Source: DASXAI01 sp963728985
GTDB lineage: Bacteria; Actinomycetota; Acidimicrobiia; Acidimicrobiales; Ilumatobacteraceae
Assembly (NCBI GenBank): GCA_963728985.1
Contig: CAVSME010000003.1
Coordinates: 558,001-622,000, forward strand
DNA: 64,000 bases
Direction of reading: 5' to 3'
A model generated the notes under the pieces. That model was given only the letters and a program-made list of their open reading frames with translations. It was not told where the DNA came from and made no database searches. This document shows positions 27,010-33,950 of the stretch, in pieces. A program made the translations under genes and the position numbers. Positions within the stretch are counted from its first letter, which is position 1; each line of letters begins with the position of its first letter.

Positions 27010-28233
27010 TCAGCTCGCGCCGTCGGCGACGAGCCGGGCCCGGCGGTCGGCGTCGTAGCCGAGCTCGTCGAGCAACTCGGTGTTGTGCGCGCCAAGTGCG
27101 GGCGCGGCCGTGCGGATGGTCGTAGGGGTGCGGCTGAACTTCACTGGCGGCGACACCAACGGGGCGATCGATCCGTCCTCCAGCTTGGCGTCCGTGAGCA
27201 TGCCGCGGGCCGCGACGTGGGGATCGGCCAGGGCCTCCGTCAACGTGTTGACCTTGGCGATGGTGACCCCGGCACCGCCCACGAGCCGAAGTGCATCGTC
27301 GACCCGCTGGGTCGCGAACCAGCGCGCCACCACCTCATTGACCGTCTGGCGGTTGGCCGTGCGCTCGCGACCGGTGGCGAAGCCGGCGGCCTGGCCCAGG
27401 TCGGGGCAGCCCATCACCTGGCACAGGATCGCCCAGTGGGCGTCGACCACGACGGCCAGGTAGATGTGGCCGTCGGCGCAGGCGAAGGTGTTGACCGGCA
27501 CCGAGGACTCGACCTCCGAACCCAGGCGCCGGAGCGGGTGACCCATCGCCGCCAGGGTGGGCGCCCCGTTGGACTGGAACAGCACGACGTCCAGCAGCGA
27601 CACGTCGACATGCTGGCCCTCACCGGTCTCGTCCCGGTAGCGCAGAGCGGCCAGCGCACTGATGGCGGCGTGCAGCCCGGCGAAGTCGTCGCAGATCCAC
27701 GTCGCCGCCTTGGTGGGGTTGCCGTCAGGCTCGCCGTTGAGCGCCATCCAGCCCGAGAACGCCTGTGCCGCCGGGTCGTAGCCGGCCCGTTCGCACAGCG
27801 GTCCGTACTGCCCCCAACCGGTGATGGAGACGAACACGATGTCCGACTTCCTCGCCCGGCAGCGCTCGTAGCCGATGCCCCAGGCGTCGAGCGTGCCGGT
27901 GCGGAAGTTCTCGACGACCACGTCGGCCGTGGCGACGAGATCGAGGAAGAGCTGCCGTCCGGCCTCGACGTGCATGTCGATGGTGAGGGAGCGCTTGTTG
28001 CGGTTCCCCGCCTGGTTCACGTAGCCGAGCTTGGTGCCCGGCAGGTCGGGTGGGAGCCGGCGGGTGACCTCGCCCCCGGGGGCCTCGACCTTGATGACGT
28101 CGGCGCCGAGATCGGCCATCACGCAGCACGCCATCGGGCCCGACCAACTCGTCGAGAAGTCCACCACACGGAGGCCGGCCAGCGGGCCGACGCTGTCGGG
28201 CAGAGCTTCGGCGAAGAACACCGACTTCTCCAT
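27010..28233 (-). CDS. CaiB/BaiF-family CoA-transferase
   Basis: A 407-residue family III CoA-transferase: LAGLRVVDFSTSWSGPMACCVMADLGADVIKVE, NRNKRSLTIDMH, VVVENFRTGTLDAWGIGYE and the catalytic-region ICDDFAGLHAAISALAALRYRDETGEGQHVDVSLLD. ATG 28233 gives the normal family start (MEKSVFFAEALPDSVGPLAGL). The reading frame stays open far upstream over the divergent monooxygenase, but that part is antisense and non-homologous. It starts the operon that continues with the double-CaiB gene (21-base gap). Confidence 0.88.
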   Translation of the reverse strand: MEKSVFFAEALPDSVGPLAGLRVVDFSTSWSGPMACCVMADLGADVIKVEAPGGEVTRRLPPDLPGTKLGYVNQAGNRNKRSLTIDMHVEAGRQLFLDLVATADVVVENFRTGTLDAWGIGYERCRARKSDIVFVSITGWGQYGPLCERAGYDPAAQAFSGWMALNGEPDGNPTKAATWICDDFAGLHAAISALAALRYRDETGEGQHVDVSLLDVVLFQSNGAPTLAAMGHPLRRLGSEVESSVPVNTFACADGHIYLAVVVDAHWAILCQVMGCPDLGQAAGFATGRERTANRQTVNEVVARWFATQRVDDALRLVGGAGVTIAKVNTLTEALADPHVAARGMLTDAKLEDGSIAPLVSPPVKFSRTPTTIRTAAPALGAHNTELLDELGYDADRRARLVADGAS

Positions 28234-28338
28234 GGCGGCATCGTTCCACAGCCAGCTCCGAGCACGCGCCGGTCGCCGCTTTGCGTCGCTCGACCAGCGC
28301 GTTCTTAAACTTGGACACTTCGCGGCCCAGGGGGACGA

Positions 28339-30330
28339 ATGACCGTTCGACACGAACTGCTCGACGCCACCGACGAGACGATCGAGGACGCGGTGAGGTT
28401 CGCCGATCCCATGATCCTTCGTGGTCTGCTGTACCAGCTCACGGGCGACGAGACCGTGGCTGCCACCCCGGTGAAGGCCAGGGTGCTCGGCCTCGTGGAG
28501 GCGATGGTGCTGGCCGACCACTCGGACGCTGCGGTCCTGCAGTCCAAGGCCGCCGATCTTCTGAAGTCCTATCGGGACAGCGGTGCCGAGAACATCCCCG
28601 TCGGGCCCGCCGACCGGCTGCCACGGAGCCTCACCCTCGCCTGCGGGGAGGAGATCGCCGCGGCGGACCAGGAGATGTGGCTCGAGCAGCTGGCCGTCGA
28701 CCCATGGGCGCGGGCGCTCGTCTGGCGCGAGCAGCCGCCGCCGGATCGGCTGCAGGAGTTCTCCGTGGTGGTGATCGGCGCCGGCGCCGGCGGTCTGGGC
28801 GCGGCGGTCCAGCTCAAGCACGCCGGCGTGCCCTTCGTCGTGCTCGAGAAGAACGGCGGCGTCGGCGGGACGTGGTTCGAGAACCGCTACCCGGGAGCGC
28901 GCGTCGACTCCCCGAGTCGCACCTACACGCACATCTTCGGGGCCGACTTCGAGTACCCCAACCCGTTCTGTGAGCAGACCGAGAACGAGAAGTACTTCAA
29001 CTGGGTCACCGACGAGTTCGGAGTTCGGGAGAACATCGAGTTCGACACCGAAGTGAAGTCCGTGATCTGGGACAACGACGACAAGGTCTGGGTGATCGAA
29101 GCGGTGTCGCCCGACGGTCGGCGGGTCTGGCACGCCAATGCGGTGATCAGTGGCGTGGGCTTCCTCTCCCGTCCCAACCTCCCCGACATCGAGGGCCTCG
29201 CGACGTTCGAGGGTTCGGCCTTCCACACCGCCCGCTGGCCGGGCGACCTGGACCTCACAGGGAAGCGGGTCGCGGTCATCGGGAGCGGGTGCTCCAGCTA
29301 CCAGCTGATGCCCGAGCTCGTGAAGATGGCCGAGCACACCTATCTCTTCCAGCGCACGCCCAGCTGGTGCTTCGACGTCGCCGGCTACCGGTCGCCGTAC
29401 CCGCCGCAGGTGAACTGGCTGGATCGGAACCTCCCCTACTTCACGAACTTCGCCCGATTCCGCGCGAGCTGGATGAACGGTCCCGAGGGCCTGGGCGCCG
29501 CGTTCACCGCCGATCCTGCGTTCAAGGACGTGCACGCGAGGAGCGCCGTGAACAAGCGGGCTCGGGACGCCCGCCTCGAGTTCTTGCAGCGGAAGTTCGC
29601 CGACCATCCCGACCTGGCCGAGAAGATGCTTCCCATCGCTCCGCCCTTCTCCTCCCGCCCCGTGCTCGTCGACTCCGACTACAGCGTGTACGACGCGCTG
29701 CTGCGTGACGACTGCACCTTGGTCTCCGATGGGATCCGACGCATCAAGGAGAACGGCATCGAGGTCGAGGGCGGCGACGAGTATCCCGTCGACGTGATCG
29801 TCTTGGCCACCGGGTTCAAGGCGAACGACTTCCTCTGGCCGATGGAGGTTCGTGGTCGCGACGGCCAAGGGCTCGAGCAACTGTGGGAGAAGGACGGTGC
29901 TCGGGCATACCTCGGCACCATGCTGCCGGGCTTCCCGAACTTCTTCATGCTGTACGGCCCGAACACGAACGCCACCGGCGGTCTCGGCATCTTCGAGTTC
30001 GAGGAGATGGTCACCCGGTTCGCGCTCGAGTGCATCGAGCACCTCGTGCTCGAAGGGAAGCAGACCGTCGATGTCACCCTCGACGGGTATTGGCAGTACA
30101 ACAACGAACTGGACCGGCAGGAGGCGCTGAAGATCTACACCGACCCGCGCGTCAACAACTACTACAAGAACGAGCATGGTCGCTCAGCCGGCAACTCGCC
30201 GTTCGACGTGCGCCAGATGTGGGCGTGGCTACGCCGGCCCGAGGATCGCTCCGTTACCGCTCATGATCAGCCGGGCTCGGCAAGCACCGGGGTCCGCCCG
30301 CACTTCGGCGAGGACCTCGTCGTCAGCTGA
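28339..30330 (+). CDS. Baeyer-Villiger monooxygenase (type I, N-terminally extended)
   Basis: A 663-residue NADPH- and FAD-dependent monooxygenase that inserts oxygen beside a ketone to give an ester or lactone. The first dinucleotide motif GAGAGGLG is at 147-154. The Baeyer-Villiger fingerprint FEGSAFHTARWP is at 290-301. The second motif is GSGCSS (315-320), with Ser in place of its third Gly. An extra 140-residue N-terminal domain places it with the 4-hydroxyacetophenone monooxygenase-like group. It is divergent from the CaiB operon, with AGGGGGA upstream of ATG 28339. Confidence 0.92.
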   Translation: MTVRHELLDATDETIEDAVRFADPMILRGLLYQLTGDETVAATPVKARVLGLVEAMVLADHSDAAVLQSKAADLLKSYRDSGAENIPVGPADRLPRSLTLACGEEIAAADQEMWLEQLAVDPWARALVWREQPPPDRLQEFSVVVIGAGAGGLGAAVQLKHAGVPFVVLEKNGGVGGTWFENRYPGARVDSPSRTYTHIFGADFEYPNPFCEQTENEKYFNWVTDEFGVRENIEFDTEVKSVIWDNDDKVWVIEAVSPDGRRVWHANAVISGVGFLSRPNLPDIEGLATFEGSAFHTARWPGDLDLTGKRVAVIGSGCSSYQLMPELVKMAEHTYLFQRTPSWCFDVAGYRSPYPPQVNWLDRNLPYFTNFARFRASWMNGPEGLGAAFTADPAFKDVHARSAVNKRARDARLEFLQRKFADHPDLAEKMLPIAPPFSSRPVLVDSDYSVYDALLRDDCTLVSDGIRRIKENGIEVEGGDEYPVDVIVLATGFKANDFLWPMEVRGRDGQGLEQLWEKDGARAYLGTMLPGFPNFFMLYGPNTNATGGLGIFEFEEMVTRFALECIEHLVLEGKQTVDVTLDGYWQYNNELDRQEALKIYTDPRVNNYYKNEHGRSAGNSPFDVRQMWAWLRRPEDRSVTAHDQPGSASTGVRPHFGEDLVVS

Positions 30331-30357
30331 ACGCTCCCCGTTCGTCGCGGCCTCGCG

Positions 30358-30420
30358 GTTGGGTGCCGATTCCGTCACCTGGCGGGTCGATCGGCGCCCA
30401 TGACCGGATCGGCACCCAAC
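30358..30420. terminator. 13-bp inverted repeat between convergent genes
   Basis: GTTGGGTGCCGAT (30358-30370) and ATCGGCACCCAAC (30408-30420) are perfectly complementary with a 37-base loop. It lies between the convergent monooxygenase and the SoxR-linked gene. There is no T-tract, so it may be a factor-dependent terminator or a protein site. Confidence 0.5.
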
Positions 30421-30498
30421 GTCGCTCACGGAACGTGGCCACGGTCCAGCCCGGCCGAGCACGATCGCCTGCCGCTCACCCGATGTCCCCCCGATCGA

Positions 30499-31776
30499 TC
30501 ACAGATCGTCACGGAACCCGGTGTCCGGGCGCATCGCCCACCAGGCCGCGAGCGACGCCGCCGCCGCGAGGTACAGCGGACGCCGGGCCCGGTCGCGTTC
30601 GGCGGCGGCGAGGCAGGCCAGCGTGTACTTGGCGACGTGCGCGTCCTCGTGGATGGCGGCGCGACCGACCAGTTCCGGCGTGGCCTGTTCGAGGTCGGCG
30701 GCGGAAGCGTGATACCAGGCCGACGCGGCGACCGCCGGTTCGCCGTCGAGGGCGTCGACCAGCCCGGTCGATGTCGGTTCGGGAACCCAATCGAGGTCGA
30801 GGAGATCGGCGCCCTCGGCGGCCCGGAACGCCACGACATACGTGGCCGCCACCGCGGCGGCCCGGTGCCGGTCGACCAGCCACGGCATGATCTCGAAGAT
30901 CGCTTGGGGCAGGGACAGGCAGTGGGTCCACCCGTACGGAGCGAACGCGGGATCGTCCTGCAGCATCGAGAGAGCGGCGACGTGCAGCGTGGCCCTCGCC
31001 GCCGCGGTGATGTCGCTGGGGAGGCTGGCGTTGACGACGCCGTGGGCGACTCCGCTGACGTCGACCTGGTGGACGATCGGGAAGACGAAGTCGGTGCCCG
31101 GTACGCCGAGCCGTGGCGTCCGAGCGAGCGCCCGCGCCAGGCGCGCTTCGCCTCCCGACGGCGCGTCCGCATCTATGACCCACTCGACGCGTAGTTCGGG
31201 AGAGCGGGCCAGCTCTCGCAATGTCGGGCGGAGCAGTGCCAGCGCCGACCGGCTTGTCGTAGCCAGGCGGCTGGCGAGCCAGAACCCGATCGGGGCGTGA
31301 CCGGCGGCGGCGAGCAGATCGACGGTCGGCGCCGCCAGCGCCATCACCTGGTCCATCGTCGCGTTCCGCAAGAACTGCGGTGCAATGGTGTCGACCCCGT
31401 CAAGGTCACCAGCGTCGAGGGCGGCGAGGAGCGCGCGCCCCGAGGTCTCGACCGAATCGTATGCAGCCTCCCGTCGGGCGGCGACCGGTTCGCCAGCCTG
31501 CTCGTAGCGCGCGGCGACCCATAGGAGACGCTCACGGGCCGCCCGCCGGAGATGACCGGGGACGAGCGGCAGTAGGAGCTGCCGAGCCATGAGCTCGAGC
31601 GGCGCGTGCAACACGAACGAGTTGGCGGCCAGTTGCCGGGGAATCGACGCCACCGCGGCCGTCCGATCGAACAACCGGGCGTCGGTGAGATCGCCGAAGC
31701 CGCCGCGATCGTATTCGTCGTGGATGTCGTCGACGTCGATGCGGAGCTCGCCGTCGGCACGAGTGCTCGAGTGCAT
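30499..31776 (-). CDS. Unknown protein, probable SoxR target
   Basis: A 425-residue, Ala-rich, mostly helical protein that I do not recognise with confidence. It has no signal peptide or clear membrane segment. Notable segments are GTDFVFPIVHQVDVSGVAHG, FAPYGWTHCLSLPQAI and IHEDAHVAKYTLACL; the spaced His residues and the HVxKY element weakly recall questin-oxidase-like proteins. ATG 31776 lies directly behind a SoxR-type promoter, so expression is probably induced by redox-active compounds. Divergent from the soxR gene. Confidence 0.7.
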   Translation of the reverse strand: MHSSTRADGELRIDVDDIHDEYDRGGFGDLTDARLFDRTAAVASIPRQLAANSFVLHAPLELMARQLLLPLVPGHLRRAARERLLWVAARYEQAGEPVAARREAAYDSVETSGRALLAALDAGDLDGVDTIAPQFLRNATMDQVMALAAPTVDLLAAAGHAPIGFWLASRLATTSRSALALLRPTLRELARSPELRVEWVIDADAPSGGEARLARALARTPRLGVPGTDFVFPIVHQVDVSGVAHGVVNASLPSDITAAARATLHVAALSMLQDDPAFAPYGWTHCLSLPQAIFEIMPWLVDRHRAAAVAATYVVAFRAAEGADLLDLDWVPEPTSTGLVDALDGEPAVAASAWYHASAADLEQATPELVGRAAIHEDAHVAKYTLACLAAAERDRARRPLYLAAAASLAAWWAMRPDTGFRDDL

Positions 31777-31782
31777 CCTTGG

Positions 31783-31813
31783 AAGGTAGAACCTGAACCT
31801 AAGGTGAGGTCAA
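31783..31813 (-). promoter_or_regulatory. SoxR-type promoter with operator in a long spacer
   Basis: Read on the minus strand: TTGACC (31813-31808), a 19-bp spacer, then TACCTT (31788-31783), followed by ATG 31776. The spacer region holds an imperfect dyad, ACCTGAACCT / AAGGTGAGGT on the plus strand (31791-31810). A 19-bp spacer with a central dyad is the hallmark of MerR/SoxR-activated promoters. Confidence 0.7.
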
Positions 31814-31817
31814 GGGG

Positions 31818-31823
31818 TAGTCT
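31818..31823 (+). promoter_or_regulatory. -10 box of a probable leaderless promoter for soxR
   Basis: TAGTCT ends 7 nt before ATG 31831 and there is no Shine-Dalgarno sequence. Confidence 0.4.
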
Positions 31824-31830
31824 CGGGCGG

Positions 31831-32334
31831 ATGTCGGGCGCACACCGTGAGGACAGGCTGTCGATCGGCGAAGTTGCCGAGCGGACCGGCGTGACGGTCT
31901 CCGCACTGCGCTTCTACGAAGCCGAGGGCCTCATCTCGTCCACGCGGTCGGCGGGCGGTCAGCGTCGCTTTGCCCGAGAGGTGTTGCGCCGCGTCGCCTT
32001 CGTCAGGATCGCCCAGCAGATCGGCCTCTCGCTCGACGAGATCGCCGGCGCGCTTGCCGCATTGCCGGATGAGCGCACCCCAACTCCCGCCGACTGGGCC
32101 CGTCTCTCCCGAACGTGGCGCGCCGCGCTCGACGAGCGGATCAAGTTGCTCGAGCTCGTTCGGGACGACCTCACCTCGTGCATCGGTTGCGGCTGTCTGT
32201 CGCTGCACACCTGCCGCTTGTACAACCCCGACGACCGTGCCCGCGTGCTCGGGCAAGGTCCGCGCTATCTCCTCGGCGACACGGCGTCCGACGTCGTGCC
32301 CGAACTACGAGCGCCAAAGGGAACCAAGGCGTAA
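31831..32334 (+). CDS. soxR: Redox-sensing MerR-family activator SoxR
   Basis: A 167-residue MerR-family regulator. The HTH is LSIGEVAERTGVTVSALRFYEAEGLI, with a dimerisation helix after it. The [2Fe-2S] cluster ligands Cys117, Cys120, Cys122 and Cys128 form the SoxR motif CIGCGCLSLHTC, followed by RLYNPDD. In actinobacteria SoxR responds mainly to redox-active small molecules. The divergent gene carries the matching promoter, so it is the likely direct target. Confidence 0.93.
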   Translation: MSGAHREDRLSIGEVAERTGVTVSALRFYEAEGLISSTRSAGGQRRFAREVLRRVAFVRIAQQIGLSLDEIAGALAALPDERTPTPADWARLSRTWRAALDERIKLLELVRDDLTSCIGCGCLSLHTCRLYNPDDRARVLGQGPRYLLGDTASDVVPELRAPKGTKA

Positions 32335-32346
32335 CAGGAGCGGGCC

Positions 32347-32721
32347 GTGGACATCGACGAAGTCTGCAGGGCCTTCGACCTGGGGGCGCCCACGGGTCCG
32401 CTGTCATACGTGGCGCGGGGCGAGCTGGGTCGGGTCAGCCGGCTCCCCACGACAGTGGGCGTCTGGGCGCTCAAGGAGATCGAACTGTTCCTCCCAACGG
32501 TCGAAGAGGCCGACGCCAACGTCGAGCTGCAGGAGCGGATGCTCGACGTCGGCGTGAACTTGCCGCGTCCGTGCCGCACGGTCGACGGTCACGGGCTCTT
32601 CGGGAACGTGCGCGTCTACGAATGGCGGGACCTGCGTCCCGTCCCCGTCGACGACATCGAGGCCGAGGAGCTGGTGGCCGAGTCACTCGCCCGGATGCAC
32701 GTGGTCGCGGCACGGCCATGA
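32347..32721 (+). CDS. Aminoglycoside-phosphotransferase-like N-lobe fragment
   Basis: A 124-residue protein resembling the N-lobe and hinge of APH/choline-kinase-type phosphotransferases (GELGRVSRLPTTVGVWALKEIEL, ARMHVVAARP). The catalytic HxD and DxD motifs of the C-lobe are missing, so it is probably a truncated gene without kinase activity. GTG 32347 follows the soxR stop by 12 bases. Confidence 0.5.
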   Translation: MDIDEVCRAFDLGAPTGPLSYVARGELGRVSRLPTTVGVWALKEIELFLPTVEEADANVELQERMLDVGVNLPRPCRTVDGHGLFGNVRVYEWRDLRPVPVDDIEAEELVAESLARMHVVAARP

Positions 32722-32765
32722 CGCTCCCGGGTGCAGCACGCTCCGGCTTCGGCTACAACAGCGCC

Positions 32766-33926
32766 ATGACAAGCGACCTCGCGCCGCTGGCCGGCGTTCG
32801 TGTCATCGACGCCACGGGCTTCCTCGCCGGGCCGTTCGCCGGGCTGATGTTGGCTGATCTCGGGGCCGACGTGGTGAAGGTCGAGCCGCCGGCCGGCGAG
32901 GCCTTGCGGCGGTTCGACAAGCGGAATGCCCCGGTCCCACCGATGCTGGCCAACCTCAACCGCAACAAGCGCAGCATCGTGCTCGACCTCAAGCAGGCGG
33001 ATGATCAGGCCACGTTGCTCGCCCTCCTCGCCGACGCCGATGTCCTGCTGCACAACTGGCGGCCGGCCGCTGAGCGCTCCCTCGGCCTGCCCGACGAGCG
33101 GGTGGCGGCGGCGAACCCACGGTTGGTGCGAGTAGCGATCACCGGCTACGGGCCCGACGGTCCGCGGGCGGCAGACCCCGCCTTCGACACGGCCATCCAG
33201 GCGTACTGCGGGCTGATGACGCATCAGGGCGGGGCGGAGGAACCCCGGCTGGTTCGGACCTACATCGCCGACAAGACGACCTCCACGTTCGCCGTGCAGG
33301 GAGTGCTGGCCGCGTTGCTGGCACGTGAGCGCACCGGGCAGGGGACGAGACTCGACATCGCCATGCTCGACGTGCTCGCCTACTACGACTTCCCCGACGT
33401 GATGGAGGACCATGCGTTCCCCGACGTCGAGCCGCCCGCCCCGCTCTCGCGCCCGCTCATCACCAGTGCCCGCACCGCTGATGGCCGCCTGACGATGGCG
33501 CCGGGCACCGGCAAGCAGATCAAGGCGGTCCTGACGGTGGTCGGCCATACCGAGTGGCGCGACGAGATGGTGCAGATACCGGGGCGCGAAGAGCTGACCA
33601 GCCGGCTCCTCGAGCTCCTCGAGCCGGTGCTGGCGAGCGACACGACCGACCATTGGGTAGAGCGCTTCCGGGCGGCCGGCGTACCGGTGGCACCGGTGCT
33701 CGACCTGCCTGGGCACCTGGCCGATGAGCAGGTGCGCCACAACCGGATCTACGTCGAGTACGAGCACCCCGAGCACGGCCGCGTGCGCGCCGCCCGCCAC
33801 CCGGTGCGGATGGCGGGCACGGCACTCGTGGAGCCGGTGCCGTATCCCGACCTCAACGAGAACGGCGATGCCATCCGCGCCGAGCTGGCCGAGCGGCTCG
33901 GCAACGAGTCCCGGTCCATCCCGTAG
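32766..33926 (+). CDS. CaiB/BaiF-family CoA-transferase
   Basis: A 386-residue family III CoA-transferase: LAGVRVIDATGFLAGPFAGLMLADLGADVVKVEPP, NRNKRSIVLDLK, VLLHNWRPAAERSLGLP and the substrate-loop ERTGQGTRLDIAMLD. ATG 32766 is chosen because a TACAAC box (32754-32759) lies 6 nt upstream and the domain starts nine residues in; an ATG at 32718 overlapping the previous stop is the alternative. Substrate unknown. Confidence 0.88.
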   Translation: MTSDLAPLAGVRVIDATGFLAGPFAGLMLADLGADVVKVEPPAGEALRRFDKRNAPVPPMLANLNRNKRSIVLDLKQADDQATLLALLADADVLLHNWRPAAERSLGLPDERVAAANPRLVRVAITGYGPDGPRAADPAFDTAIQAYCGLMTHQGGAEEPRLVRTYIADKTTSTFAVQGVLAALLARERTGQGTRLDIAMLDVLAYYDFPDVMEDHAFPDVEPPAPLSRPLITSARTADGRLTMAPGTGKQIKAVLTVVGHTEWRDEMVQIPGREELTSRLLELLEPVLASDTTDHWVERFRAAGVPVAPVLDLPGHLADEQVRHNRIYVEYEHPEHGRVRAARHPVRMAGTALVEPVPYPDLNENGDAIRAELAERLGNESRSIP

Positions 33927-33937
33927 CCCCGCGGTCG

Positions 33938-33943
33938 TAGTCT
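33938..33943 (+). promoter_or_regulatory. -10 box of a probable leaderless promoter
   Basis: TAGTCT ends 7 nt before ATG 33951 of the putative injection-system cargo gene. Confidence 0.4.
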
Positions 33944-33950
33944 CCATCCG

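Noticed and set aside
28234..30177. Long minus-strand open frame upstream of the CaiB gene, giving a 1055-codon reading.
   Set aside because: It is antisense to the Baeyer-Villiger monooxygenase and has no homology before the CaiB start at 28233; high GC keeps the frame open.
5392..30330. Assignment of the acyl-CoA genes to a cholesterol degradation cluster.
   Set aside because: The paired dehydrogenases and SDRs are suggestive, but no ketosteroid dehydrogenase, HsaC-type dioxygenase, Mce genes or KstR site is present.
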